From: JAVBNH01 sp031551635
GTDB taxonomy: Bacteria > Bacillota > Clostridia > Oscillospirales > Acutalibacteraceae
Length of the DNA: 64,000 nucleotides
Direction of reading: 5' to 3'
NCBI GenBank assembly: GCA_031551635.1
Contig: JAVBNH010000003.1
Span: 69,545-133,544, forward strand
The translations under genes were made by a program, and so were the position numbers. Below the pieces are notes generated by a model. It was not told the origin of the DNA and did not search any database. It saw nothing but the letters and a program-made list of their open reading frames with translations. This document shows, one piece after another, positions 9,873 through 19,378 of this stretch (its first letter is position 1; every line of letters starts with the position of its first letter).

Positions 9873-10583
9873 TCAAATGAAAAACCTTCTTGATAACCAT
9901 GCTCTCAGTCGTTTATTTCTGGCAGTCGCGATAAAAAAAGCAATGAGTGAAACACAGGAAGCGGCTACCACAATAGAAACAGCCAAAATGATGTCATTAT
10001 TGTAATAACGGCTCATCAATAAATCCCCGGTAATGCTGAAAACAGCAACAATTGCCAGTACAGCAATTGCAATATGCACCGGGTCTTTTTTCTTAGAAAG
10101 CCATTTAATCATAAAAATACAGGATATTAAGACATAAAAAATTAAAGGCAATGCAATTTCAAGAAACCATTTACCGCCGTTTTCAGTTCGGTTTAAGGCG
10201 AAAAACACATAAATATATAATGAAATAGCAATACTGTCTATACTCAGGAGTAAATACGGGTGATAATTAATCACGAGAAATGGCAATACAAACAGAAGCC
10301 AAAATAATGCGCTGCTTGAAAAAACATACAGAGCCCATCTTCCTGACTCGGAATAAATCAGATTTAAAACAATACAAACAATATTTGGTATAAGAACAAT
10401 CATCGAGACAATGAAAGCAGCATAACGTCTTCTGATTCCTGCCGGAATCATCAGTTTTTCAGGATAGGCGCGTAAGTCGGTTGAATCCTTTTTATTATTC
10501 GGATTAAACACCGGTGTATCGCACAGTGAGCACTTCTTAATATTTGTGTCCAGCTCGACACCGCAATTAACACAATAAGACAT
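9873..10583 (-). CDS. Zinc-ribbon membrane protein (DUF6320-like)
   Basis: The 236-residue protein opens with a zinc ribbon (CVNCGVEL...CSLCDTPV, two CxxC pairs in the first 25 residues) followed by about six membrane segments. This matches the architecture of DUF6320 proteins, which in Firmicutes sit beside condensation-fold acyltransferases, as here: the gene lies 27 bp after the acyltransferase gene on the same strand. It starts with ATG behind AAGGAGC. The function is unknown; an accessory role in acyl or cell-envelope modification is inference from context only. Confidence 0.65.
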   Translation of the reverse strand: MSYCVNCGVELDTNIKKCSLCDTPVFNPNNKKDSTDLRAYPEKLMIPAGIRRRYAAFIVSMIVLIPNIVCIVLNLIYSESGRWALYVFSSSALFWLLFVLPFLVINYHPYLLLSIDSIAISLYIYVFFALNRTENGGKWFLEIALPLIFYVLISCIFMIKWLSKKKDPVHIAIAVLAIVAVFSITGDLLMSRYYNNDIILAVSIVVAASCVSLIAFFIATARNKRLRAWLSRRFFI

Positions 10584-10610
10584 GCTTAGAGCTCCTTTCT
10601 TTCTGGTATA

Positions 10611-11891
10611 TTAGTCTCTGTTACTTTCAATTTTCACATGGATTCCGTTTTTGACTAGAAAAGTGAAAAAATCTCTTTCTATATCGGTGTTATTATAAAT
10701 ATTCGCGCAAGTAATAGCAAGACTATCACCGTAGCTTATTGCACCGAATCTCGCGCCGTTAAGGTAGCCGGGACCCATCATAAACATCACGCGGTCAATA
10801 TGTTTATCCATTTCAGCCGGCAAATCAAGCTTACCTATATTTGAGATAGCCGCAGTAACTGTTTTTTCTGTAGTGGCATAAAAGACAGCGGCAATGCTTA
10901 ATCTTTTAATAAAGAGCGGCATAAGTCTCATGAAGGGATTGCGTTCCAGCTTGAGATTACCGCTCATCATCGAATTTAACTGCTTTTCGTTGTTTATATA
11001 TCTCAGATAAAGCGAATACTGCCGGAGAATTTCTTCAAATGTATATTCACCCATTTTTGGGTCAAATTTTGTCGCGAACGCCAAAGAAAAATTTCGCAGA
11101 GTATCAGAGGGAAAAGAACGCCGCAGATTAACGGGAACTTGTACAGCTATTTCCTTTTGTGTAATATTTTCCAGCATTTGCCGCTTGTAATGAATATAAC
11201 CAAGCACACCGGCGATATATTCGGTCAGAGTAACCTTATATTTCCGCGCCTGTTCAAGCACCTCGTTCACATTCATATATCCGGTTGTGATATTAATGTT
11301 GTGATTTGGTAGTTTTTCGCCTTTTCTGTGATATACAAATTTTCCAGCGCGTTTTGCTTTCACTTTTGAATTCGCATAACGCAAAAAGGAATCCTCAAGC
11401 TCTGATTCCTTCGGAGCTTGTGTTATATCAAGCACATTGCCGCCCGGAGGAATCTCGTTACCTTTTAGCCTCAGGTATTCAGCCAGAAGGGTTGAGAGAA
11501 ATTGCACTGAGCCGTAACCGTCTGTGAGTGCGTGGAAAAACTCAACAGCAACCTTATTCTCATAATAAAAAACACGAAAGAGAAAATTTCTGTTTTCGCT
11601 GTATTTAATGCGATAACAGGGATTCTTTATATCAGGTAAAACCGGCGGACAATCCTGGAGGTTTTTTTCAAAAAAGTACCAAAAAAGACCTCTTTTTATG
11701 CGAACATCGAAGCAAATAAAACGCGGCATAATGTTTTTTAACGCGGTCTCCAGCAGCTCAGGATTAATTTTTTCCTTTAAAAAAACAGCGAAGCGAAAAA
11801 CATTAGACCATTTTGAATTATTCTGTGCAGGGAATATTTTTCCTGCATTATCTAGCTTAAACCAGTAGTGCTCGTCCTTTTTATACTGCAT
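10611..11891 (-). CDS. Condensation-fold acyltransferase (alcohol acetyltransferase-like)
   Basis: The 426-residue protein resembles CoA-dependent acyltransferases of the condensation superfamily. The catalytic signature HxxxDG appears as FFHALTDGYG near residues 115-124, in place of HHxxxDG, so the first His is replaced by Phe. A second half (about 200-420) carries the expected VQVPVNLRRSFPS segment. Such enzymes move acyl groups to alcohol acceptors. It starts with ATG at 11891, with only a weak ribosome-binding site. It is the first gene of a two-gene unit with the zinc-ribbon membrane protein. The substrate cannot be told from sequence. Confidence 0.65.
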   Translation of the reverse strand: MQYKKDEHYWFKLDNAGKIFPAQNNSKWSNVFRFAVFLKEKINPELLETALKNIMPRFICFDVRIKRGLFWYFFEKNLQDCPPVLPDIKNPCYRIKYSENRNFLFRVFYYENKVAVEFFHALTDGYGSVQFLSTLLAEYLRLKGNEIPPGGNVLDITQAPKESELEDSFLRYANSKVKAKRAGKFVYHRKGEKLPNHNINITTGYMNVNEVLEQARKYKVTLTEYIAGVLGYIHYKRQMLENITQKEIAVQVPVNLRRSFPSDTLRNFSLAFATKFDPKMGEYTFEEILRQYSLYLRYINNEKQLNSMMSGNLKLERNPFMRLMPLFIKRLSIAAVFYATTEKTVTAAISNIGKLDLPAEMDKHIDRVMFMMGPGYLNGARFGAISYGDSLAITCANIYNNTDIERDFFTFLVKNGIHVKIESNRD

Positions 11892-12011
11892 TTTTTAACC
11901 AAACCTTACAGTTGATAACAAATTTTTTCTCTTTGGATTCCTTTTTATCAAAAAGCATAAACTATTTAGAAAATTTTTTAAGTGAAGTACACGGAATAAA
12001 AAATTATGCTT

Positions 12012-13061
12012 TCATATATTTTCAATTTCCCTCAACAGCTCCATAGCCAAATCTTCTTCTCTAACCTTCCTGAGAATTTCACCTTTTTTAAAAATCAGTC
12101 CGTTTTCGTCGCCGCCGGCAATGCCGATATCAGCTTCTCTCGCTTCACCCGGTCCGTTAACAACGCATCCCATGACAGCGACGGTTATATCCTTATCGCA
12201 GTCACGCAAAAGATTTTCTATTTTATTTGCTAATGAAATCAAATCGATTTTTGTCCTTCCGCAGGTAGGGCAGGAAACGATTTTTACGCCCTTAGAACGC
12301 ACACCTGCGCCTTTTAATATATCATACGCCGCGGGAATTTCGCTTATCGGTGAGGCTGTTAAGGATACCCTAATAGTGTCTCCGATGCCATGCAGCAGCA
12401 GTGAACCAAGAGCAACCGCTGACTTAATTATACCCATTCTTTCTGTTCCGGCTTCAGTCACACCAATATGCAGGGGGTAATCGCAGCGTTCAGCGATTAA
12501 TTCATAAGCTCTGACAGTCCTTGCGACGTCAGAGGATTTAATTGAGATAACAATATCCCCGAAGTCGAATTTTTCAAGCAGTCCTGCATGGTATACCGCG
12601 CTTTCAACAAGAGCTTCAGGAGTCGCAGAGCCGTGTTTCGCGAGGATTTCTTTTTCGAGTGAGCCGGAGTTTACTCCGATTCTGATGGGTATGTTCCTGT
12701 TCGCGCATGCAACCGCGACAGCCTTAAGCTTATCGTCTGAGCCGATATTACCCGGATTAATCCTGATTTTATCAATACCAGCCTGAATGCTCTCAAGCGC
12801 GAGACGGTAATCAAAATGAATGTCGGCAACAAGAGGTATATCAGTGTTTTCCTTGATTTTGTAAATTGTCGAAACGCTTTCCATATCGGGAACGGCGATG
12901 CGGACTATCTCACACCCAGCTTTTTCAAGCTCAAGGGTCTGCTTAACGCAAGCTTCAGCGTCACGCGAGGGAGTATTTAGCATTGACTGCACCGCAACCG
13001 CATTTTCTCCTCCGATTATCACTTTCCCGATTCTAACTTCACGGCTGAATCTCCTCAACAT
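12012..13061 (-). CDS. ispG: IspG (GcpE), 4-hydroxy-3-methylbut-2-enyl diphosphate synthase
   Basis: This is the [4Fe-4S] enzyme of the MEP isoprenoid pathway that converts MEcPP to HMBPP. The 349-residue length is the usual bacterial short form. Cluster cysteines are visible in CPTCGRT and MGCVVNGPGEA, and the TIM-barrel part begins with REVRIGKVIIGG. The ATG at 13061 is chosen over 13067 because GGAGGA then lies seven bases upstream. It is the last gene of the - strand run that also carries dxr, so two MEP enzymes share one transcription unit with uppS, which uses isoprenoid products. Confidence 0.95.
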   Translation of the reverse strand: MLRRFSREVRIGKVIIGGENAVAVQSMLNTPSRDAEACVKQTLELEKAGCEIVRIAVPDMESVSTIYKIKENTDIPLVADIHFDYRLALESIQAGIDKIRINPGNIGSDDKLKAVAVACANRNIPIRIGVNSGSLEKEILAKHGSATPEALVESAVYHAGLLEKFDFGDIVISIKSSDVARTVRAYELIAERCDYPLHIGVTEAGTERMGIIKSAVALGSLLLHGIGDTIRVSLTASPISEIPAAYDILKGAGVRSKGVKIVSCPTCGRTKIDLISLANKIENLLRDCDKDITVAVMGCVVNGPGEAREADIGIAGGDENGLIFKKGEILRKVREEDLAMELLREIENI

Positions 13062-13090
13062 GCACATTCCTCCGAATTTTTTTTAGTCTC

Positions 13091-13157
13091 TAATGGGCTG
13101 AAAGCTCAATAAAAAACAAGACCTGTGTTTGTGCTTTGCAAGCCAAGCACACATTAG
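13091..13157 (+). repeat. Copy A of the dispersed palindromic repeat (about 70 bp)
   Basis: The copy reads TAATGGGCTGAAAGCTC, then an A-rich stretch, then a hairpin GTGCTTTGCAAGCCAAGCAC and a closing ACATTAG. The same organisation recurs at 29951, 36099, 36171 and 53144, with a short version at 24531. It sits between ispG and rseP, downstream of the rseP terminator hairpin. Confidence 0.75.
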
Positions 13158-13164
13158 CTTTTAC

Positions 13165-13220
13165 TGTAAACAACCGCCGATAATACTAAGTGATATAGTA
13201 TAAAAAACCGGCGGTTAATG
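13165..13220 (-). terminator. Hairpin downstream of rseP
   Basis: On the - strand an AACCGCCG...CGGCGGTT stem encloses an AT-rich loop of about 28 bases and is followed by GTTT. It lies just after the rseP stop and before ispG. The loop is long for a classical terminator, so read-through into ispG is likely. Confidence 0.4.
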
Positions 13221-13241
13221 TAATTTTATTTTATTAAAAAA

Positions 13242-14318
13242 TTATTTAAAAAGGTAAACAATATCCTTTATAGTAATAACAGCCATAAAAGCGAGAAGCA
13301 GCATAAGCCCGCCGGCATGGACATATTTCTCGTATTTCGGCAGTAAGGGTTTTCTGCGGATAGCTTCAAGCGTTATAAACAGCAGCCTTCCGCCGTCAAG
13401 CGCGGGAATCGGTAAAAGATTAAAAATGCCAAGATTTATAGAAATGAACGCCATAATCATCAAAATCATTTCCATACCGTTACCCTCAGCGGCAGTTGTT
13501 GCAGCCTGTGCTATGACCTCCATGGTTCCGACAGGTCCCGACAGGTCTTTAAGTCCGTATTTTCCCGTTGCAAGATCCGTTAGACTGAGCCTAACAAGTC
13601 TCGCTATGGAAGCCGCTTCCAAAAACGAATTTTTAAGAACATTTGCGAAGCTCCGAGGCACACCTCTGATGTTAAAATCATAAACGACAACCTGCTTGCC
13701 ATCGACTTCGCGGGTTGCAAACTGAACGCCTTCAAGCTTTACGGTCTTACCTTCTCTGAAAACCTCAAAATCATATACTGTATTCTCACCTCTGAGCATC
13801 GCATAGGAAATGTCTGAAGACGTATAAAGCTTCAAGCCGTTAATTTTTTCGATTTTATCGCCCACTTGAAGCCCGTATTGATTGCTGACAGCCTGGTCTG
13901 AAAATTTAGCAATTTCTGTTGTTCCGATTAATTTCTGACCTGAAATCATAATTGAAACTATTATAAGCCCTGCAATGAGATTAAAAACAGCTCCAGCAGC
14001 TATTATACAAAAGCGTTTATAAGGCTTCTTTGAACCGAAGGAATTACTGTCCTCGCTCTCCTCGTCCTCACCCTCCATAGCGCAAAAACCGCCTATTGGC
14101 AGGGCTTTTAAGCTGTATTTTGTCTCTTTACCTTGAATTTTAAAAATAGTCGGTCCCATACCGAGGGCGAACTCATTGACCTTGACCTTAAATAGTCTCG
14201 CAATAGAAAAATGCCCCAGCTCATGCACAAAAATGATGAAACCGAAGAAAAGGATAGCGACCAAAATAGGCCAAACCTTGTTCCAGACTGTCAAAACTGT
14301 AATATCAAGAAAATTCAT
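13242..14318 (-). CDS. rseP: RseP-family site-2 (RIP) zinc metalloprotease
   Basis: The 358-residue intramembrane protease has the zinc-binding HELGHF in its first membrane segment (about residues 31-36), a PDZ domain (about 130-230) and the third zinc ligand region ALDGGRLL near the C-terminus. Members (RseP, RasP, YluC) cut membrane-bound anti-sigma factors and leftover signal peptides. The ATG at 14318 is preferred because GGAGG lies five bases upstream; the reading frame extends to 14336 without a ribosome-binding site. Position between dxr and ispG is the conserved Firmicutes order. Confidence 0.93.
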   Translation of the reverse strand: MNFLDITVLTVWNKVWPILVAILFFGFIIFVHELGHFSIARLFKVKVNEFALGMGPTIFKIQGKETKYSLKALPIGGFCAMEGEDEESEDSNSFGSKKPYKRFCIIAAGAVFNLIAGLIIVSIMISGQKLIGTTEIAKFSDQAVSNQYGLQVGDKIEKINGLKLYTSSDISYAMLRGENTVYDFEVFREGKTVKLEGVQFATREVDGKQVVVYDFNIRGVPRSFANVLKNSFLEAASIARLVRLSLTDLATGKYGLKDLSGPVGTMEVIAQAATTAAEGNGMEMILMIMAFISINLGIFNLLPIPALDGGRLLFITLEAIRRKPLLPKYEKYVHAGGLMLLLAFMAVITIKDIVYLFK

Positions 14319-14343
14319 CTGAACCTCCAAGCTCAAGCGTGTA

Positions 14344-15489
14344 TTATGAATAGACCATCGTATTTATATAATCTCTAACTGTTTTATCCACTGAAAAGAC
14401 ATCTTCAAGCGTAAAATCCTTTTTACAAGGAATAAACTCCATCGATTTTCTGACTAAATGAGCAATTTGTAAAAATCTGATTTTGCCTTGTCTGAAAAGA
14501 AGGTTAGCCTGTTCGTTAGCACTGTTAATCCCGGCGGGAAACAGCCCGTCTTTAGCTATTGCCTCTTTACATATATTTATGCAGTCAAATACAGAATAAT
14601 CCGGCTCATAAAAAGATAGATTGCCGATTTTCGCGAGATTTAACTGCCCTGCAGGTGAGGGAAACCTTTCGGGATAAGTAAGTGCGTATTGAATCGGTAT
14701 CCTCATATCGGGTAAACCGAGCTGAGCAATTACGGAATTATCCTCATACTCAATCAAAGAGTGAATAATACTTTCACGATGAACGACGATGTCAATCATA
14801 TCCGGTGTTACATCGAAAAGCCTCACGGCTTCAATGAGCTCAAGCCCTTTATTAAACATAGTCGCGCTGTCAACGGTAATTTTCGCGCCCATACTCCAGT
14901 TCGGATGATTAAGCGCCTGCTCGATAGTCACATCGCGTAGCTCGTCAAGCGTTTTGCCGAAAAATGGACCGCCCGAAGCCGTCAAAACTATTCTTTTTAA
15001 CTTATTTTCCGCGCTGCCCTGAAGACATTGAAAAATCGCTGAATGCTCACTGTCAACCGGTAAAATCCGAAGCGATTTACTTTTAGCAATGTCACAGACA
15101 AGATGACCGCCTGCGACAAGGCTTTCTTTATTCGCCAACGCGAGAGTTTTTCCGCCTTCCAAGGCACGAATTGTAGGCTTTAGTCCCGCAAGACCGACTA
15201 TAGAATTAATTACTATATCCGCCTGTGCAACTCCGGCACATTCGCAAACACCCTCTTCGCCCGCTAAAATTCTGCAGGAGGTATCGGCTACCCTGATGCG
15301 TAAATCATTCGCGGCATCACTATCTAACAATGCTGCGCAAAAAGGAGAAAATTCCCTGATTTGATTTTCCATCAATGAAACATTATTGTTTGCAGTAAGC
15401 GCGACGGCTTTGTAGCCGCATTTTTTTATTACATCAAGCGACTGCACGCCTATGGAGCCTGTCGAGCCGAGAATTGAGATATTTTTCAT
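14344..15489 (-). CDS. dxr: 1-deoxy-D-xylulose 5-phosphate reductoisomerase
   Basis: This is the second enzyme of the MEP pathway, converting DXP to MEP with NADPH. The 381-residue length is normal. The N-terminal nucleotide-binding motif GSTGSIGVQSLDV, the substrate/metal region VDSEHSAIFQCL and the SMGAKITVDSATMFNKG block are all present. It starts with ATG behind TGAGGTAAAC. It lies 26 bp upstream of the rseP start and 17 bp after cdsA, inside the same operon. Confidence 0.96.
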   Translation of the reverse strand: MKNISILGSTGSIGVQSLDVIKKCGYKAVALTANNNVSLMENQIREFSPFCAALLDSDAANDLRIRVADTSCRILAGEEGVCECAGVAQADIVINSIVGLAGLKPTIRALEGGKTLALANKESLVAGGHLVCDIAKSKSLRILPVDSEHSAIFQCLQGSAENKLKRIVLTASGGPFFGKTLDELRDVTIEQALNHPNWSMGAKITVDSATMFNKGLELIEAVRLFDVTPDMIDIVVHRESIIHSLIEYEDNSVIAQLGLPDMRIPIQYALTYPERFPSPAGQLNLAKIGNLSFYEPDYSVFDCINICKEAIAKDGLFPAGINSANEQANLLFRQGKIRFLQIAHLVRKSMEFIPCKKDFTLEDVFSVDKTVRDYINTMVYS

Positions 15490-15506
15490 GTTTACCTCAT
15501 GTTATT

Positions 15507-16364
15507 TTATTTATAAATATATGAAAAATACAACTGCATCATAGCATAAAGGGTAGGCATAACAAAGAGAAGACTGTCAAATCTGTCCATAATACCACCG
15601 TGACCTGGTAAAAGCTTCCCGAAATCCTTTATCCCATACGCGCGTTTTAACGCAGACGCGGTCAAGTCTCCGAAAATGCTGACTATCGAAAGCACAAGTG
15701 AAGCCGGAATCACAAAAGCGAGACCCAAATGATTTGTCTCAAAGAAATATTTCTTAAAAATGAAAAAGAGGGCGATATTTAAAAGTAAGGTGCACAAAAC
15801 TCCGCCTACAGCACCCTCAACAGTCTTGTTCGGGCTAACCTTAGGGCATAATTTGTGTTTACCGAAAAAGCTACCCGCAAAATAGGCGAAGGTATCAGTG
15901 AGCCAGGCGCAGAAAAGCGAAAGAAGAAGAACAAAATAGCCTTCTTTTCTAGAAAAACCCAAATTGAAGGAGCTAAAGGTTTGCTGAAGGTCTGTAAAGC
16001 GAATCATTAATGAAAAGCTGTATGGTACCGCGATAGATGCGAATATAGTTATAATTACATGTTCAATTTTAGTATTTTCATATTTCAAAATCATGAATAT
16101 AAAGGAAATAATTATGTAAAATATTGCAATCGGTATCACCGGAAGACTCTTATTGGTAATGGTGGTCAAGGGGATTAGGGCAGCAACAGCTATACTTAAA
16201 ACCATAATAAAAATATTTTTCAAGCCTACCGCTTTTTCTATCTCATAAACTGCCATAGCCGCGAGCAGGCATATAACGATCGGAAAAATAATTGTGTTTA
16301 TAGTAAAAAGAACCGCAACGAATGCCACAGTCGCGACTAATCCTGTAATAACCTTTACCTTCAT
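15507..16364 (-). CDS. cdsA: Phosphatidate cytidylyltransferase
   Basis: The 285-residue polytopic membrane protein (about eight segments) makes CDP-diacylglycerol from phosphatidate and CTP, the branch point for phospholipid synthesis. The CdsA signature near the C-terminus is visible as SxxKRxxxxKDFGxxxPGHGGxxDRxD (SALKRAYGIKDFGKLLPGHG). It starts with ATG behind GAGGAGAAG. It lies between uppS and dxr in the conserved order. Confidence 0.95.
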   Translation of the reverse strand: MKVKVITGLVATVAFVAVLFTINTIIFPIVICLLAAMAVYEIEKAVGLKNIFIMVLSIAVAALIPLTTITNKSLPVIPIAIFYIIISFIFMILKYENTKIEHVIITIFASIAVPYSFSLMIRFTDLQQTFSSFNLGFSRKEGYFVLLLSLFCAWLTDTFAYFAGSFFGKHKLCPKVSPNKTVEGAVGGVLCTLLLNIALFFIFKKYFFETNHLGLAFVIPASLVLSIVSIFGDLTASALKRAYGIKDFGKLLPGHGGIMDRFDSLLFVMPTLYAMMQLYFSYIYK

Positions 16365-16431
16365 TCTGACTTCTCCTCAAATAATATATTATTTCTATCT
16401 TAAAAAATAGTATAAAAAACTATTAACTCAA

Positions 16432-17184
16432 CTAAATTCCGCCAAAACGCCTGTTGCGTCTGGCGTATTCAAAAAGAGCCTTATCAAGCTCGGCAGGTGT
16501 AAAATCAGGCCATAAAACATCTGAAAACCAAAACTCGCTGTAAGCGGATTGCCAAACAAGAAAATTTGATAATCGTAATTCCCCGCTTGGTCTGATTATC
16601 AAGTCAGGGTCGGGCTGACCTGAGGTGTATAAACCTTTCGCTATGCTTTCTTCCGTAATGTCACAGGGCAATATTTTACCTCTTGCGACATTTTCCGCAA
16701 GCTCTTTAACGCTTTTTAAAATTTCCTGTCTGCCGCCGTAATTTATCGCTAAATTCACGACAGCTCTATGTTTATCAATGCTTTCCCTCTCAGCGCGCAG
16801 CATCAGCCCTGAAATATCTGAAGGTAAAGCGTTCATATCACCGATAAATTTAAGTCTGACTCCGCGTCTTTCATTCTCGAGCTTTTTCTCCTCAGCCTCA
16901 AAAAGATACTCTCTGAAAAGAGACATCAGAGCACTCACCTCATTCTCAGGCCGGCTCCAGTTTTCGGTGGAAAAAGCATAAAAAGTCAGATATTCAATTC
17001 CTATATCAACTGCATATTCAACGATTTTTCTAAAAACCTTCGCTCCGGCTTTATGCCCCTCAGAACGAGCCAGTCCTTGATTAGTCGCCCATCTGCCGTT
17101 ACCGTCCATTATAAAGCCGATATGCTTCGGCAAAAATTCTTTTGCGGGTAATTCCGCCTGCATAAAATCATCCCAACTGCTCAA
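16432..17184 (-). CDS. uppS: Isoprenyl transferase (undecaprenyl diphosphate synthase)
   Basis: This cis-prenyltransferase builds the C55 lipid carrier for peptidoglycan and wall polymers. The diagnostic FIMDGNGRWA motif (catalytic Asp) is near residue 25, and RPSGELRLSNFLVWQ and the WPDF region are present near the C-terminus. The TTG at 17184 is the longest start; an in-frame ATG at 17163 is equally possible, since neither has a strong ribosome-binding site. It follows frr after 14 bp. Confidence 0.95.
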   Translation of the reverse strand: MSSWDDFMQAELPAKEFLPKHIGFIMDGNGRWATNQGLARSEGHKAGAKVFRKIVEYAVDIGIEYLTFYAFSTENWSRPENEVSALMSLFREYLFEAEEKKLENERRGVRLKFIGDMNALPSDISGLMLRAERESIDKHRAVVNLAINYGGRQEILKSVKELAENVARGKILPCDITEESIAKGLYTSGQPDPDLIIRPSGELRLSNFLVWQSAYSEFWFSDVLWPDFTPAELDKALFEYARRNRRFGGI

Positions 17185-17198
17185 AAAGTTAGTTAAGC

Positions 17199-17753
17199 CT
17201 ATATTTCCATTATTTCTGATTCTTTCGCGGCTGCAATTTTATCAATATTTTTAATAAAATCATCTGTGATCTTCTGCAGCTCTTCTTCGCCGTCTTTAAG
17301 GTCATCTTCTGTTATTTCGGAATTTTTCTTCATTTTCTTAATGATTTCTATCGAATCACGGCGAATCTGGCGAATCGCAATTTTGGATTCCTCAGCTGTT
17401 TTAAAAACATCCTTAACGAGAGATTTACGCCTTTCCTCGGTCAGTGGAGGGAAGGTCAGGCGGATAATTCTGCCGTCGTTCTGGGGGTTGATGCCTAAAT
17501 CTGAGGCTTGAATCGCCTTTTCAATTGACTGTAAAGCCTTTGCATCCCAAGGTTGGATAGTCAGAATGCGCGCCTCTGCAACAGAAACGGCTGCAAGCTG
17601 ATTAATCGGGGTGCTGACTCCGTAGTAATCTACGGATATACGGTCAAGAACAGTCGCGGAGGCTCTTCCTGCGCGGATTGAAGCATATTCGGCGTTCAAG
17701 GCATTAATAGTTTTGTTCATTCTTTCTTTTGTTGATTCAAAAACTTTTTCCAT
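17199..17753 (-). CDS. frr: Ribosome recycling factor
   Basis: The 184-residue protein frees ribosomes after termination together with EF-G. It shows the family landmarks INALNAEYASIRAGRAS near the N-terminus and the RRDSIEIIKKMKK helix in the C-terminal half. It starts with ATG behind AAAGGAG. It lies 47 bp after pyrH, the standard bacterial pairing. Confidence 0.97.
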   Translation of the reverse strand: MEKVFESTKERMNKTINALNAEYASIRAGRASATVLDRISVDYYGVSTPINQLAAVSVAEARILTIQPWDAKALQSIEKAIQASDLGINPQNDGRIIRLTFPPLTEERRKSLVKDVFKTAEESKIAIRQIRRDSIEIIKKMKKNSEITEDDLKDGEEELQKITDDFIKNIDKIAAAKESEIMEI

Positions 17754-17800
17754 AATAATCTCCTTTATTTATCAATAATAATATTGTCAAAATACTTTTT

Positions 17801-18508
17801 TTACGGTCTGACTAATGTACCGATTTTTTCGCCCTGTATTGCTTTTTTTATATTTTCAGGGTCACTGAGATTAAAAACAAGAAGCTCCATATCATTTTCA
17901 CCGCAAATAGCAGCTGCAGACGCGTCAATAACATTCAGTTTTTTCTCAAGTAAATCATCGTGGGTCAATATCTCAAAGAGTTTCGCGTCAGAAAACTCAT
18001 GCGGATTTTTATCATAAACCCCGTCAACATTTGTCGCCTTAAACATAATATCCGCACTGATTTCAACCGCTCTGAGCGCCGCTGCCGAATCCGTGCTGAA
18101 ACATGGATTGCCTGTACCGCAGCCGAAAACAACAATATTGCCGTTCTCAAGATATTCAACAGCCTTATCTCTGACAAAAAGCTCACCAAATTTCGGCATA
18201 TTTACAGCAGTCATTACCTTGCAGGATACACCGAGCTGCTCAAAAGCGTCTGACAAAACTATGGAATTCATAACAGTCGCCAGCATTCCGATGTTGTCAG
18301 CTTTTGTTTTTTCCATGTTTTTATTGCTTCTGCCTCGCCAAAAATTCCCTCCGCCGACAACAATACCAATTTGGCAGCCGGATTTGCTGCATGAGGCAAT
18401 AACAGAGCAAATTTCATTAAGAATAATGTTATCTATTCCGAAACCTTTTTCACCGCCTAAAACCTCGCCGCTGAGTTTTAAGAGTATTCGTCTGTATTTT
18501 TTCTCCAT
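17801..18508 (-). CDS. pyrH: UMP kinase
   Basis: The 235-residue amino-acid-kinase-fold enzyme phosphorylates UMP to UDP. RILLKLSGEVLGG at the N-terminus, GGGNFWRG (phosphate-binding glycine loop) and the FGCGTGNPCFSTDSAAALRA region identify PyrH. It starts with ATG behind GAGGAGG. It follows udp and deoC on the same strand, putting nucleoside breakdown genes immediately before a nucleotide kinase. Confidence 0.97.
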   Translation of the reverse strand: MEKKYRRILLKLSGEVLGGEKGFGIDNIILNEICSVIASCSKSGCQIGIVVGGGNFWRGRSNKNMEKTKADNIGMLATVMNSIVLSDAFEQLGVSCKVMTAVNMPKFGELFVRDKAVEYLENGNIVVFGCGTGNPCFSTDSAAALRAVEISADIMFKATNVDGVYDKNPHEFSDAKLFEILTHDDLLEKKLNVIDASAAAICGENDMELLVFNLSDPENIKKAIQGEKIGTLVRP

Positions 18509-18580
18509 GACTACCTCCTCGCTTTACACGCAATATTTTACCTTATATTGTTTGATAAGTAAAGCGAAAAATGTTAAATT

Positions 18581-19351
18581 TTAGTTTTTGTTGTTTTTTT
18601 CATTAATCATAAGCTTTAGCGCGTCCATAGCGATTTTTATAGCTGAGCTTGTATCATGAGAGCTTATCTCGTTATATCCCAGCAATTTTCTTTCCTGATT
18701 CCAAATTACATGCAAAACCGCGCCGCACCTGACAGATAACGCTGCGGCAACGGTAAAAAGCGCCGCACACTCCATTTCACTGCAGAGCACTCCCAGTCGT
18801 TTCCAAGCTTCCCACTTGTTTTTTAGCTCGTATTCAACCGGCATTCTCTCCGGTGAATGCTGACCGTAAAAGGAATCCTTACTCTGCACTATACCGGCGC
18901 AAAACGGAAATTCATTTTGCTTTGCAGCCGAAACAAGGGCGGTTACAACCGAGAAATCAGCCGCAGCCGGAAATTCCGGTGGAGCGTATTCCCTGCTGGT
19001 TCCCTCCTGCCTTACCGCGGCGGTAGCAATTACGCAATCACCGCTGACAACCTTCTGAGAGATACCACCGGCGGTTCCGACCCGGATAAAGGTATGCGTA
19101 CCGCACTGGGCAAGCTCCTCCATTGCTATAGCGGCTGAGGGTCCGCCTATGCCGGTTGAGCATACAGAAACTTTTTCACCGCAAAGATAACCTGTAAATA
19201 CGCAAAATTCCCTGTTTTCGCTTACAAAAACAGGGTTTTCTAAATATTCGGCTATTTTTTTACTCCTGGAAGGGTCTCCGGGCAACAAGCAATAAGCGCC
19301 GACATCTCCTTGTGAGCAATTAATATGAAATTTTTTTTGAGATTCGTCCAT
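18581..19351 (-). CDS. udp: Uridine phosphorylase-type nucleoside phosphorylase
   Basis: The 256-residue enzyme of the PNP/UDP family I cleaves uridine with phosphate to uracil and ribose 1-phosphate. GDPSR near residue 25 (phosphate contact), VCSTGIGGPSAAIA, RVGTAGGI and SEMECAALF (ribose-binding Glu) are present. It starts with ATG behind GGGAGGC. It lies 27 bp after deoC; together the two genes recycle pyrimidine nucleosides. Specificity for uridine over other nucleosides is inferred from family resemblance. Confidence 0.85.
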   Translation of the reverse strand: MDESQKKFHINCSQGDVGAYCLLPGDPSRSKKIAEYLENPVFVSENREFCVFTGYLCGEKVSVCSTGIGGPSAAIAMEELAQCGTHTFIRVGTAGGISQKVVSGDCVIATAAVRQEGTSREYAPPEFPAAADFSVVTALVSAAKQNEFPFCAGIVQSKDSFYGQHSPERMPVEYELKNKWEAWKRLGVLCSEMECAALFTVAAALSVRCGAVLHVIWNQERKLLGYNEISSHDTSSAIKIAMDALKLMINEKNNKN

Positions 19352-19378
19352 ATGACAGCCTCCCTGAAATCAAATGCA